In this document: in pieces, positions 1 through 8,731 of the stretch
Layout: every line of letters starts with the position of its first letter
How positions within the stretch are numbered: the stretch's first letter is position 1
DNA from: Deltaproteobacteria bacterium
GTDB taxonomy: Bacteria > Myxococcota_A > Polyangia > JAAYKL01
DNA: 48,951 bases
Direction: 5' to 3'
NCBI GenBank assembly: GCA_030595125.1
Contig: JAUVDV010000038.1
Span: 1 to 48,951, forward strand
Notes under the pieces: generated by a model
Seen by the model: the letters and a program-made list of their open reading frames with translations, nothing else
Database searches by the model: none
Told to the model about the DNA's origin: nothing
Made by a program: the position numbers and the translations under genes

Positions 1-136
1 GGTTATTTGTCAAGCTAATTGCGCATTATTACATGGCTACACTTTTCCGCTTAAACTGATATGGCAGCAGTGTTTTCTCGTGTTCTTTCATGGGTTTTCT
101 ACGCCAAGAAGGGCTCAGACTTCCGGGAACTTCTGG

Positions 137-1639
137 TTAATGTCTTATTCTGGCGACAAACACATCGTGGTGACCGGCGCTGACAAGTGGACCGTTTCCG
201 AGATCGATCCAGTCCGAAAACGATCCGCAGACCAGCACATCTCCGCCGGAATCGAGAGCAATTCCGCCGGGAAACCGGAGAGAGCCGCCCTCGAAACTCC
301 GGCTCCACACATGCGCACCTGCGCCGTCGAGTTTGGCCATGAACGCCCCGTCATTGGATGTTTCGGATACGAGCGGCTCGCCACCGAAATCGATGTTTCC
401 CCCCATAAACTGGCCGGCGATGTATGTATTTCCTTCCCCGTCGACAGCAAGGCCGGAAAGATACTGGTACCTGCCGCCACCGAAGTTTCGACTCCACAGG
501 TGTCTTCCCTCGGGATCCAGGGCGGCGACGTAGATATCCGACATGGATCCGCTTTTTATCTCCTCGCCGCCGAAGTTCACTGTTCCGCCGAAAGACCCGG
601 CCACAACAATATCCCCATAAGGACCGAGGGCTACCTCCGTGTGCAGGTTGTCACTGCCGCTTCCGAAACGTTTGCGCCACATGCGCTTTCCCGATGTGTC
701 GTACCTGGCCACCACCACGCCGAGATCCGCCATGCGATCGATCCGCTTCATGCGTTTGCCGGTGAACTCCACAGTGGGATCCGAACCGCCCCCGTAGATA
801 AGATCCCCGTTCGCGGCGTGCGCCAGCCCGGGCATCGCGTAGTCGAAGATATGGCCAAACTGCTCACTCCATACACGCTTACCCCCGGCATCGAGCCGGC
901 CCACGAAGGCGGCCTTGTCGGGATAGCTACGGTGGGGCTTGCCTCCGAGATTGACGACGCCGCGAAAATATCCGGCCAGAAAAACTCCCCCGTCGCCCGA
1001 GGGAAGCGGTCGCAGGCAAATCTGATCCTGCCCGTCGCCGTATGCCCTGCTCCACAGGTAGTTGCCATCCCCGTCCAGCTTGGCGACAAACACATCGTGA
1101 ACACCTCGACACCGATGCGTCTTTCCGCCGAAATCTATCTTCTCCATGAACGAACCGGTGATGAATACATCTCCCGAGGCGTCGACAACTACATGGTCCG
1201 CGTAGTCGTGGCTCTTGCCTCCAAAGCTCCTGCTCCACAGGGGATCGCCTTCCCTGTCGAGTTTCATAAGAAATACATCTTCGAGTCCTGCACTTTTATG
1301 TGTGGTTGCGGGCCCAATATCCATGGTTTGTGAGAATTGCCCAAGAACGTACATCCCCCCATCCGGGGTTGCTGCAATCGAGACACCCATGTTCGAGCCG
1401 ACCCCGCCGAAACGCCTGGACCATAGAGCATGTCCCGGGGCCGGTTCGGATTCGCCCGGAATGCCCTCCCGAAAGGCGGGTCGGTCCTTTGGAGTGGTTT
1501 TCTTTGACAATACAGGCCGCGCTGGACCCTCGTCGCCAACGGCGATCCTGGCCACGGGCTGAACCGGCGCAACGTCCATGGTGCCGCAGGCAAAAAGAAA
1601 AACCGCAATAACGAGTATTGGAAATGTTCTCATGGTCAT
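137..1639 (-). CDS. Lipoprotein with SBBP-type beta-propeller repeats
   Basis: The N-terminus is a short hydrophobic signal ending in a lipobox (LFAC, about residue 18), so the protein should be lipid-anchored at the envelope. The remaining ~450 residues are seven or eight repeats of about 50 residues, each with a core like LWSRSFGG followed by a D-V-F-V-A-K-L-D strand. This is the pattern of SBBP beta-propeller repeats common in surface proteins of deltaproteobacteria. No catalytic motif is seen, so a binding or scaffold role is most likely. Two ATGs lie six bases apart at the 5' end (1639 and 1633); neither has a strong ribosome-binding site. The gene is transcribed away from the AT-rich region at 1640-1855, which it shares with a divergent gene. 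Family confidence is high; the ligand is unknown. Confidence 0.8.
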   Translation of the reverse strand: MTMRTFPILVIAVFLFACGTMDVAPVQPVARIAVGDEGPARPVLSKKTTPKDRPAFREGIPGESEPAPGHALWSRRFGGVGSNMGVSIAATPDGGMYVLGQFSQTMDIGPATTHKSAGLEDVFLMKLDREGDPLWSRSFGGKSHDYADHVVVDASGDVFITGSFMEKIDFGGKTHRCRGVHDVFVAKLDGDGNYLWSRAYGDGQDQICLRPLPSGDGGVFLAGYFRGVVNLGGKPHRSYPDKAAFVGRLDAGGKRVWSEQFGHIFDYAMPGLAHAANGDLIYGGGSDPTVEFTGKRMKRIDRMADLGVVVARYDTSGKRMWRKRFGSGSDNLHTEVALGPYGDIVVAGSFGGTVNFGGEEIKSGSMSDIYVAALDPEGRHLWSRNFGGGRYQYLSGLAVDGEGNTYIAGQFMGGNIDFGGEPLVSETSNDGAFMAKLDGAGAHVWSRSFEGGSLRFPGGIALDSGGDVLVCGSFSDWIDLGNGPLVSAGHHDVFVARIRH

Positions 1640-1715
1640 TTCATTCGAACGAATTGGCGGACCGTTGATTCAAATGCATCGCATGCAAACATCTATTTGA
1701 TTCACTCAACACCTC

Positions 1716-1828
1716 TTTTAACTAAATTATAGCAACAATGCACAATTCTTTAGTTAATTGACAAAATTCTTGTTGTTTTATAAGCTTTTAACTAAATTCA
1801 AAGAAAATCAGAGTTATTCTTAGTTAAT
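1716..1828. promoter_or_regulatory. Duplicated operator-like module in divergent intergenic region
   Basis: The core TTAACTAA occurs four times in alternating orientation: forward at 1718-1725, reverse (TTAGTTAA) at 1750-1757, forward at 1788-1795, reverse at 1820-1827. The forward copies share TTTTAACTAAATT. Offsets are 32, 38 and 32 bp, so the arrangement is one inverted pair repeated 70 bp later. The region is much richer in A+T than the genes on either side and lies between divergent genes, as expected for a regulator-binding region. No cognate regulator is evident nearby. Confidence 0.6.
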
Positions 1829-1855
1829 ATCAACTCAGAAGATGGGAATATCAAA

Positions 1856-2869
1856 GTGGATTACGAAAACATGAACTCCGAACAGACAAGAGTTCTCACA
1901 AACGCGATCCAGTTATTTCAGGCGTTGGAGAAACACAGGGAATCCGACGGGCGCTTTGCCGGCTCGATGCACTGGAAACACATCAGCGGTCGAGACTATC
2001 TGTATCGCGGATTCTCCGGCGGCAGGAACCACTCGCTGGGTCTACGGAATCGAGAGACGGAGGAGATCAAGCAGCGATTCGAGGCAGGCGCCAGGGCTCA
2101 CAAGAAGCGAACCATGGAGTTGCTTGCCCAGGTGAAGATTCACTCCGGGTATGTCAAGGTCAACCACCTCAACCGATTTCCGATCTCCGGCGCGAGGATT
2201 CTTCGAGCTCTGCAAAAGGCCGGCGTTCCCAACAGGGTGATAGGAACCAACGCGTTGTATGCATACGAGACAGGAGCCGGCGTGCTGTTCATGCCGGATC
2301 AACTCGCGACCGACGACATTGACCTTCTGATGGACGCACGTCAGAGTGTTAAAATTACGGCCAACCTCAAAAAAAGGACCCTACTTTCCTTGCTCAAGGA
2401 CACCGACAAATCATTCAAGCGCCTGTCAGATTCCCCGTATGAATTCGCTGCATCAAACGACAAGGGGTACAGGGTTGAGTTCATCACGCAGGGCAACAAG
2501 GATCCGATGCTGCCGAGTGATTTTTCGCGGCTCCTGAAGCAGGGGGATCTGCAACCGATCGGGATCGATTCGCTCAAATGGTGTGTCTCCTCACCACGCT
2601 TCACGGAGATTGTTTTTGATACTCGTGGCATGCCCTTGACTGTGGATACTGTGGATCCCAGAGCCTTTGCGCTGCATAAATGGCACGTGAGCCAGCGGTC
2701 CGACAGACATCCGAGAAAACGCAGACGAGATGAGGCGCAGGCGCGGGCGGTGGCTGCGGTAGTATCGAGGGAGCTTCGTCATTTGCCGGCCACCGAGGTA
2801 ATAACCAGGCTGTTTCCATCTTCTGTCGTGAACCGCGATTCGCGTAGCGAAGACGAATTTTCGATTTAA
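1856..2869 (+). CDS. GSU2403-like nucleotidyltransferase-fold protein
   Basis: A 337-residue soluble protein. The central part reads like a nucleotidyltransferase fold: GTNALYAYE (about residues 129-137) followed by TDDIDLLMD with the paired acidic residues expected for metal binding. This resembles the GSU2403 family of nucleotidyltransferase-fold proteins, whose substrates are largely unknown. The N-terminal ~100 residues are helical and basic; the C-terminus is Arg/Lys-rich. The listed start is GTG at 1856; an in-frame ATG lies five codons on (1871), and neither has a clear ribosome-binding site. It sits directly downstream of the fourth TTAGTTAA site, so it may be controlled by that module. 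It could be the enzymatic half of a MNT-type toxin-antitoxin or a stand-alone RNA/protein-modifying enzyme. The fold call is fairly firm, the function is not known. Confidence 0.7.
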   Translation: MDYENMNSEQTRVLTNAIQLFQALEKHRESDGRFAGSMHWKHISGRDYLYRGFSGGRNHSLGLRNRETEEIKQRFEAGARAHKKRTMELLAQVKIHSGYVKVNHLNRFPISGARILRALQKAGVPNRVIGTNALYAYETGAGVLFMPDQLATDDIDLLMDARQSVKITANLKKRTLLSLLKDTDKSFKRLSDSPYEFAASNDKGYRVEFITQGNKDPMLPSDFSRLLKQGDLQPIGIDSLKWCVSSPRFTEIVFDTRGMPLTVDTVDPRAFALHKWHVSQRSDRHPRKRRRDEAQARAVAAVVSRELRHLPATEVITRLFPSSVVNRDSRSEDEFSI

Positions 2870-2963
2870 TCGGATGGATTTTCCGTTTTGGCAGGACAAG
2901 CTTCCTCCCAGGAAGTATGATGCGTGCCTGCGACACGCGTCGCAGTAGCATCAGGAGACCCAC

Positions 2964-3341
2964 ATGAGCTGGACATACGGCTGCCCCCACTGCAACGCTG
3001 TGCTGAACCCCGACGAAACGGTCACCCTGGTAGCCCATTGCGGCTCCATGAGATTTCTCATCGGTTTTCACCCACAGCCGGGAAACTACACCATCTACCT
3101 CCCCTCGGGAATCGACCTCGACAGCGGATCGGTCTTCGTTTTTCTGTGTCCGATCTGCCAGACCAATCTTACTGCGGGAGGCAACAACAACCTCTCCACG
3201 CTTGACGTCTGGCAGGGCCACACCCGCAGAAAGATCCTGTTCTCCAACATAGCGGGAGAACACGCGACCTACGTGGTCAAGGACTCCGGCGTCGAGGCGA
3301 AGCACGGCACGGACTCCAGCCAATACAACGGAAAGATCTAA
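2964..3341 (+). CDS. Small zinc-ribbon protein of unknown function
   Basis: 125 residues. Two Cys pairs are visible, CPHC near the N-terminus (residues 7-10) and CPIC about 55 residues later, with beta-rich sequence between them, which suggests a structural zinc ribbon. No enzymatic motif is seen. An AGGAG-like ribosome-binding site (caggagaccc) precedes the ATG. The gene ends two bases before the proposed CTG start of the D-amino-acid enzyme gene, so the two are probably co-transcribed and perhaps translationally coupled. I do not recognise the family. Confidence 0.65.
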   Translation: MSWTYGCPHCNAVLNPDETVTLVAHCGSMRFLIGFHPQPGNYTIYLPSGIDLDSGSVFVFLCPICQTNLTAGGNNNLSTLDVWQGHTRRKILFSNIAGEHATYVVKDSGVEAKHGTDSSQYNGKI

Positions 3342-3343
3342 AC

Positions 3344-4444
3344 CTGAACATCACCCGCCCCACCCTTGTTCTGGACAAAAGCAAGTGCAAGGAAAACATC
3401 CGAGCGATGCTGGCAAAGGCCACGGCATGCGGTGTGCGGTTGCGTCCTCACTTCAAGACTCACCAGTCCATCGACATCGGACGGTGGTTCGCGCAGGACG
3501 GGGTGGACGCCATCGCCGTCTCCTCGGTTGCCATGGCGGAGTACTTCAGTGAGGGAGGTTGGCGGGACATCACCATCGCATTTCCTGTCAATGTGCGGGA
3601 GATGAAACGGATCGATCGTCTTGCGGAGGTGGCTTCACCGGGTTGCCTGGTTGAATCCGTCGAAGCTGTTCTCGCCCTGCACGCAGGCCTTTCCCACAAT
3701 GTGAACATATGGCTCAAGGTGGACACCGGATACGGAAGAACGGGAGTCCCATGGGACGACACCAATTCTTTCGACCGCATCATCGAAGAGGTGAAGAAGA
3801 GCCCGAGGTTGACAGCGCGAGGTCTCCTCACCCACGCGGGACATTCCTACGCGGCGGATACCACCGACGAGATCGTCGCCGTGAACGCGCAGACCGTCGC
3901 CAGGATGACAGAGCTTCGAGATCAGCTCGCGCCAGAAGCCGGCGATCTGGAGATCTCCATCGGCGATACCCCGTGTTGCAGCGTCGCGAACGATTTCGAC
4001 GGAGTAGACGAGATGCGACCGGGCAACTTCGTCTTTTACGACGTCATGCAATCCGCTCTGGGCTCGTGCACCCACGCGCAGATCGCGGTGGCCCTGGCAT
4101 GCCCGGTGGTCGCCGTGCACGAAAAGCGAAACGAAATCGTGGTTCACGGAGGAGCGATTCACCTCTCCAAGGAACACCTGTTAAACGCGGACGGTTCCAG
4201 GATGTTCGGACAGGTGGTCACGATGGACGATAACGGGTGGGGACCGCCGGTAGACGGGGCCTACGTGGGATCGCTCTCCCAGGAGCACGGGGTGATCTCG
4301 GCGCCCAAAGATCTGATCGAAAGGATCGAAATTGGAGATCTGCTGGGCGTGCTGCCGGTCCACTCATGTCTCACCGCAAACCTGATGGGCGGATACACAA
4401 CACTGGACGGCAACTTGATTGATCACATGTCATGCTCGACCTGA
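3344..4444 (+). CDS. PLP-dependent D-threonine aldolase / D-serine dehydratase-like enzyme
   Basis: A fold-III PLP enzyme of the alanine racemase N-terminal / D-serine dehydratase-like family. The PLP lysine is in RPHFKTH (K38 in the numbering used here). A Gly/Ser-rich phosphate-binding stretch follows, and near the C-terminus EHG and HSCLTANL supply the His/Cys metal ligands typical of D-threonine aldolases and DSD1-type dehydratases. The first ATG is at 3407, but the conserved first strand (PTLVLD, then KCKENI) is encoded upstream of it. The only plausible in-frame start is CTG at 3344, with GGAAAG about ten bases upstream. No in-frame ATG, GTG or TTG lies just upstream. The 3' end overlaps the helicase gene by 13 bases. 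The enzyme class is confident; the substrate is not. Confidence 0.8.
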   Translation: MNITRPTLVLDKSKCKENIRAMLAKATACGVRLRPHFKTHQSIDIGRWFAQDGVDAIAVSSVAMAEYFSEGGWRDITIAFPVNVREMKRIDRLAEVASPGCLVESVEAVLALHAGLSHNVNIWLKVDTGYGRTGVPWDDTNSFDRIIEEVKKSPRLTARGLLTHAGHSYAADTTDEIVAVNAQTVARMTELRDQLAPEAGDLEISIGDTPCCSVANDFDGVDEMRPGNFVFYDVMQSALGSCTHAQIAVALACPVVAVHEKRNEIVVHGGAIHLSKEHLLNADGSRMFGQVVTMDDNGWGPPVDGAYVGSLSQEHGVISAPKDLIERIEIGDLLGVLPVHSCLTANLMGGYTTLDGNLIDHMSCST

Positions 4445-6597
4445 ACAAAGACCTCAACGACAGGCAGGTCGAAGCGGCGAAACACGTGGAGGGGCCTCTC
4501 CTGGTCATCGCAGGCGCCGGCTCGGGAAAGACCCGCGTCATCACCTACAGAATAGCCAACCTGGTAAAGAACCACTCCGTCGACCCTCGAAGGATAATGG
4601 CGGTCACCTTCACCAACAAGGCGGCAAAGGAGATGGCCCAACGGGTGGAGCAACTCCTGGGCTACGGAGCAAACTGCTGGGTCTCGACGTTCCACTCCAG
4701 CTGCGCCCGGCTTCTTCGCAGATACGGGGACGCCGTGGGAGTGGACCCCAGGTTCACTATCTACGACGACCAGGATCAGAAGGCCATGGTCTCCCGCGTT
4801 CTCAAGGAGCTCTCCTTCAGCGAAAAACAATTCGCTCCAAAGGCAATCCAGAACGAAATCAACCGGGCAAAACGCGAGCTGGTGGGGCCGTCCGACTACC
4901 CGGGAAACGACTATTATCGAGAGCGGGTCAAACGAGTGTACGAACTCTACGACCGGCGTATGAGCGACGCGAAGGCCCTCGACTTCGGCGATCTCCTCTA
5001 CCGCACGGTCCGCGCCATGCAAGACGACGAGGGACTGGCCGCAGAGATCTCCGGACTCTTCGATCACGTCCATGTAGACGAGTTCCAGGACACCAACCAC
5101 GTTCAACTCGAGCTGGTGCGGCTCCTGGCACCCCACCGCAACATCTGCGTCGTGGGAGACGACGATCAATCGATCTACTCTTGGCGCGGAGCCGACGTGA
5201 GCAACATCCTGGATTTCGAGAAAATCTTCGAGGGCGCCGCCGTGGTGACCCTGGATCGCAACTACCGATCAACGGGCAATATCCTGAAGGCCGCCCACGG
5301 GGTGGTGAGCAAGCTCGACGGCAGGCGGCCCAAGGAGCTGTGGACCAGCAACGACGAGGGCGAAAACATCTTCCTTTTCGCCGCCACCGACGAGCGCGAG
5401 GAGGGCCGGCTGGTGGCGAGGGCCGTTCGAGATCTCCGGGACGACGGATTCCCCTTTTCGCGGCAGGTCGTGTTCTACCGGACCAACGCCCAGTCGAGGG
5501 TATTCGAAGAGGTGTTCCGGGCCCTGAACATCCCCCACCGGGTCGTAGGGGGAATGCGTTTCTACGAACGGGCGGAGGTAAAGGATCTGATCGCCTACAT
5601 GCGCCTCAACCAGAACCGGGCCGACCACACCGCCTTCATCCGAATCGTCAACACGCCCGCCCGCGGCATCGGCAAGACCACCGTCAACAAGCTCGTCGCC
5701 TTAGCGGCCCAGAGGAACATCTCCGCGTGGGAAGCCATCGAGCACGCGAGCGAAGCCGGGATCACCGCGGGGGGGGTCAGAAAGCTCCTGGCGTTTCGCA
5801 ATATGGTGGAGTCGTGGCAAAACGAGTTCTCGCGGGGCCCCGCTCACCTGGCCGGCCGCATCATCGAGGACACCGAGTACGTGGATCGTATGGAGCTGGA
5901 GAACACTGCGGAGGCGGACGCGAAGATCGAGAACATCAAGGAACTCGTCGGCTCCATCGAGGATTTCGAGGCGGACGCGCAGGAGCCCACCCTGGACAGC
6001 TACCTGGAACTCGTGGTCCTGCAGTCCGACGTCGATGCCGCAAGGTTCGACGGCGAGGAGGTCACCCTGATGACGGTGCACTCGGCCAAGGGGCTGGAGT
6101 TCGACGTGGTGTACGTCACCGGCATGGAGGAAGGCCTGTTCCCGTTTCGCAAATCGGAGGACGCAATATACGGAAGCGCGCCGGAGGCAATGGACGAAGA
6201 ACGACGGCTGGGATACGTGGCGATGACACGGGCAAAGCAGCGGTTGTTTCTCACCCGGGCTCAGAGTCGCAAGCTGTTCGGGTCAAGCAGGTCCAATCCT
6301 CCGTCCCGTTTCCTGTCGGACGTTCCGTACGAGATAATAAAGGATCTGAGCCCGGATCCTCCTGCGATCTCGCTGTTGCGCCGCCAACCAAAAAGAGAGA
6401 CGCAAGATGTGTGGGTGGACCGCAGTTTCGATCAATCATGCGAATCCATCTCCGTGCAACCCGGTCAAACCGTACGTCATCCCAAATTCGGACAGGGACG
6501 CGTCATCACCGTTCATCCGGGGGATACGCCCAAGGTCGAAGTGGAGTTTCCCGCCTTTGGGAGAAAGCGTATACTTCTTTCCTATCTCGAGTTTTAA
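4432..6597 (+). CDS. uvrD: UvrD/PcrA-type SF1 DNA helicase
   Basis: A 721-residue superfamily 1A 3'-5' DNA helicase for nucleotide-excision and mismatch repair and for clearing stalled forks. Visible motifs are the Q-motif region LNDRQVEA, Walker A GAGSGKT (about residues 27-33), motif Ia TFTNKAA, Walker B DEFQDTN, motif III GDDDQSIYSWRGA, motif IV LDRNYRS, motif V TVHSAKGLEF and motif VI VAMTRAKQRL. The C-terminal tail (PGQTVRHPKFGQG, then a short beta domain) is the Tudor-like RNA-polymerase-binding domain of PcrA/UvrD, so the protein is complete. Its ATG lies inside the end of the preceding gene, and its TAA shares a base with the ATG of the exporter gene. The gene contains a run of eight G at 5769-5776. 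Confidence 0.95.
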   Translation: MLDLNKDLNDRQVEAAKHVEGPLLVIAGAGSGKTRVITYRIANLVKNHSVDPRRIMAVTFTNKAAKEMAQRVEQLLGYGANCWVSTFHSSCARLLRRYGDAVGVDPRFTIYDDQDQKAMVSRVLKELSFSEKQFAPKAIQNEINRAKRELVGPSDYPGNDYYRERVKRVYELYDRRMSDAKALDFGDLLYRTVRAMQDDEGLAAEISGLFDHVHVDEFQDTNHVQLELVRLLAPHRNICVVGDDDQSIYSWRGADVSNILDFEKIFEGAAVVTLDRNYRSTGNILKAAHGVVSKLDGRRPKELWTSNDEGENIFLFAATDEREEGRLVARAVRDLRDDGFPFSRQVVFYRTNAQSRVFEEVFRALNIPHRVVGGMRFYERAEVKDLIAYMRLNQNRADHTAFIRIVNTPARGIGKTTVNKLVALAAQRNISAWEAIEHASEAGITAGGVRKLLAFRNMVESWQNEFSRGPAHLAGRIIEDTEYVDRMELENTAEADAKIENIKELVGSIEDFEADAQEPTLDSYLELVVLQSDVDAARFDGEEVTLMTVHSAKGLEFDVVYVTGMEEGLFPFRKSEDAIYGSAPEAMDEERRLGYVAMTRAKQRLFLTRAQSRKLFGSSRSNPPSRFLSDVPYEIIKDLSPDPPAISLLRRQPKRETQDVWVDRSFDQSCESISVQPGQTVRHPKFGQGRVITVHPGDTPKVEVEFPAFGRKRILLSYLEF

Positions 6598-7685
6598 TGA
6601 TCGGAAGCGCAATGATTGCCTGGCTAGTCGTCGAAAACACCCTGATGATTACGGCCTTCGTCACCATGATGATGCTGGTCATCGAGTACACCAATGTCCT
6701 TTCGGGCGGAGCGTGGACCACCAGGCTGGCCGCGAGACCATGGGGGCAGTACCTGATGGGAGCATTGTTGGGCGCGATCCCCGGTTGCCTGGGCGCGTTC
6801 GCAATGATCAGTCTTTATTCCCATCGATGCGTTTCCATCGGCGCCATCGTGGCCACCATGATCGCCACCAGCGGTGACGAAGCGTTTGTAATGCTGGCCA
6901 TGTTCCCGCGCACCGCGGTGCTTATCTTTGGCGGGCTCATGGTCCTGGGAATTGGAGCCGGCTGGTTAACCGACAAGATCTACTCCGGCTCCGACAACAC
7001 CCGGATAGATCCCGATTGCGGTTTTCATGCCCACGAGAACGAGTGGGCCGGCGCCATATTTCCAAGGGGAAAGATCATCGATCAGTGGCGCCACCTGTCG
7101 GCTACCCGGGCCATCCTTTCCGCAGGTCTGGGGCTGCTCCTGATTCTTCTTTTTGCCTACAAGTTCGGGTTCATCGCTCACGGAGAGATCATTCACTCCG
7201 AGAATACACACAGCGGCGGGGACATAGGCTGGGGTTGGATTACCCTTACCGGGTTGACACTGTTCGGGCTCTTCATCGTGAGCACCGTATCGGATCATTT
7301 CCTCGACGATCATCTGTGGAGCCACGTGCTGAAGATTCACCTGCCCAGAATCTTCTTGTGGACTCTCGGCGCCCTCGGCGCGATCGCGTTGCTCGATCAT
7401 TTCATGGACGTGGAATCCCTGGTCAGGGGCAATATCTGGATCGTGCTCCTCATCTCCGTGGCGGTCGGCCTCATCCCCAACTCCGGACCTCACCTCGTTT
7501 TCGTGTCGCTGTTTGCGTCCGGCGCTCTACCGTTGAGTGTGCTGGTGGCCTCAAGCGTGGCTCAGGACGGACACGGGATGATCCCCATGCTGGCGCATTC
7601 CCGCAAGGATTTCCTGATTGTAAAAGGCATCAACGCCCTTATCGGCCTCGCCGTCGGCGCCGCCATGCTCACTTTAGGCTGGTGA
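6597..7685 (+). CDS. Putative 10-TM heavy-metal (manganese) exporter, ArsP_2-like
   Basis: A 362-residue integral membrane protein with about ten hydrophobic segments. The pattern GALLGAIPGCLGAF in the first half and VGLIPNSGPHLVF plus LVASSVAQDGHGMIPMLA in the second half fits the putative 10-TM heavy-metal exporter family (ArsP_2), often annotated as a putative manganese transporter. A His/Asp-rich stretch between the halves may bind metal. The ATG at 6597 uses the last A of the helicase stop codon (TAATG). The reading frame stays open far upstream inside uvrD, but that part is antisense-like noise and not part of this protein. The substrate is inferred only from the family. Confidence 0.8.
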   Translation: MIGSAMIAWLVVENTLMITAFVTMMMLVIEYTNVLSGGAWTTRLAARPWGQYLMGALLGAIPGCLGAFAMISLYSHRCVSIGAIVATMIATSGDEAFVMLAMFPRTAVLIFGGLMVLGIGAGWLTDKIYSGSDNTRIDPDCGFHAHENEWAGAIFPRGKIIDQWRHLSATRAILSAGLGLLLILLFAYKFGFIAHGEIIHSENTHSGGDIGWGWITLTGLTLFGLFIVSTVSDHFLDDHLWSHVLKIHLPRIFLWTLGALGAIALLDHFMDVESLVRGNIWIVLLISVAVGLIPNSGPHLVFVSLFASGALPLSVLVASSVAQDGHGMIPMLAHSRKDFLIVKGINALIGLAVGAAMLTLGW

Positions 7686-7764
7686 TGGGGCTGGGGGATA
7701 ATGGGGATCGTGGAGGAGGGGAAGTGAGAAAGAAACTCCCGTCATGAAAAAGGATATAGAAAAT

Positions 7765-8673
7765 ATGAAAGCAGTTATATGCACTAAATACGGACCGCCA
7801 GAAGTTCTTCAGCACAAAGAGGTGGAAAAACCTATTCCGAAGGAGAATGAAATACTGATAAGAATATTTACAGTAGTTGTAGCAACAGAGGATCCTCTAC
7901 AACGAAAGGGTAAACCGTATTTTGCAAGAGTTATTATTGGTTTTACAAAACCAAAAAAATCAATACTTGGAACTGAATTTGCTGGAGAGATTGAAGCAGT
8001 AGGCAAAGATGTAAAGCTATTTAAAAAAGGTGACCAAATTTTCGGTTCCACTGGTTCAAATTTTGGTTGTTATGCCGAGTACGTATGTATTCCTGAAGAG
8101 GGGCTTTTATCAATCAAGCCACCAAATATAACCAATGAGGAAGCCACCCCTGTCTGTTCGGCATTGACAGCATGGAATTTCCTTAGAACTAATGCAGATA
8201 TTCAGAGCGGACAAAAAATTCTCATTAATGGTGCTTCCGGAAGTGTTGGTTCAGCTGCAGTACAGATTGCCAAAGCGTTTGGGGCGGAAGTTACCGGAGT
8301 ATGCAGTACCGCAAATCTGGAAATGGTAAAATCCTTGGGCGCTGATAGAGGAATTGATTACACTAATGAGGACTTTACAAAAAACGGACATGTTTATGAT
8401 ATTATTTTTGATGTGGCAGGTAAGAGTACATTTTCAAAATGCAAAAACTCTCTTAAACAAAAAGGAATCTATCTTAATCCTGTTCTTAAGCTTTCAATTC
8501 TTCTTCAAATGTTTTGGACTGGCATATTCAACAGTAAGAAAGTAATTTTTTCGGCTACAGGGCTCCGACCACTTCCAGAGCGTCTGGCCAATCTCAAAAA
8601 GATTATTAAACTTTTCGAGGACGGAAAGCTAAAAACAATCATAGGGCGTTCGGGGTCAAAACCCTCCACTTGA
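7765..8673 (+). CDS. Zinc-type alcohol dehydrogenase / quinone oxidoreductase, C-terminus truncated
   Basis: An MDR-superfamily NAD(P)H-dependent oxidoreductase. The N-terminus MKAVICTKYGPPEVLQ, the GTEFAGEIEAVG strand and the Rossmann nucleotide-binding motif INGASGSVGSAAVQIAK are all present; the catalytic zinc Cys is absent, as in quinone oxidoreductases. ATG 7765 is preferred over ATG 7744 because AAAAAGGATA lies just upstream and homologues begin at MKAV. The gene is strikingly AT-rich against GC-rich neighbours, indicating recent transfer. Homologues continue after KTIIGR with a last helix and a strand of about 30 residues. Here the frame leaves the family at about 8650 and stops after eight unrelated residues, part of which (8652-8673) is a sequence also found at 36393. 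It is probably a broken gene. Confidence 0.8.
   Translation: MKAVICTKYGPPEVLQHKEVEKPIPKENEILIRIFTVVVATEDPLQRKGKPYFARVIIGFTKPKKSILGTEFAGEIEAVGKDVKLFKKGDQIFGSTGSNFGCYAEYVCIPEEGLLSIKPPNITNEEATPVCSALTAWNFLRTNADIQSGQKILINGASGSVGSAAVQIAKAFGAEVTGVCSTANLEMVKSLGADRGIDYTNEDFTKNGHVYDIIFDVAGKSTFSKCKNSLKQKGIYLNPVLKLSILLQMFWTGIFNSKKVIFSATGLRPLPERLANLKKIIKLFEDGKLKTIIGRSGSKPST
8652..8673. repeat. Scar-like 22-bp sequence shared with 36393-36412
   Basis: The stretch ending AACCCTCCACTTGA at 8660-8673 matches 36399-36412 exactly over 14 bases. The preceding bases also correspond (GGGGTCAA here, GGGATCAA there), with a 2-base difference in length between the blocks. Here it supplies the last codons and stop of the truncated dehydrogenase gene. 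Its occurrence at the edges of two accessory modules suggests the end of a mobile element. The identity of that element is unknown. Confidence 0.45.
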
Positions 8674-8731
8674 CATATAGAAGCCAATGATATCCGCCGG
8701 ATAGCCGTTCTTTAAGGTCGTGACGGGTCCA

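Noticed and set aside
80-1333. Long open frame on the plus strand opposite the beta-propeller lipoprotein
   Set aside because: Antisense shadow of a repetitive GC-rich gene; no signal, family resemblance or ribosome-binding site.
4419-6596. Upstream extension of the metal exporter frame through uvrD
   Set aside because: It reads as Arg/Gly-rich nonsense and overlaps the complete helicase gene; the exporter begins at 6597.
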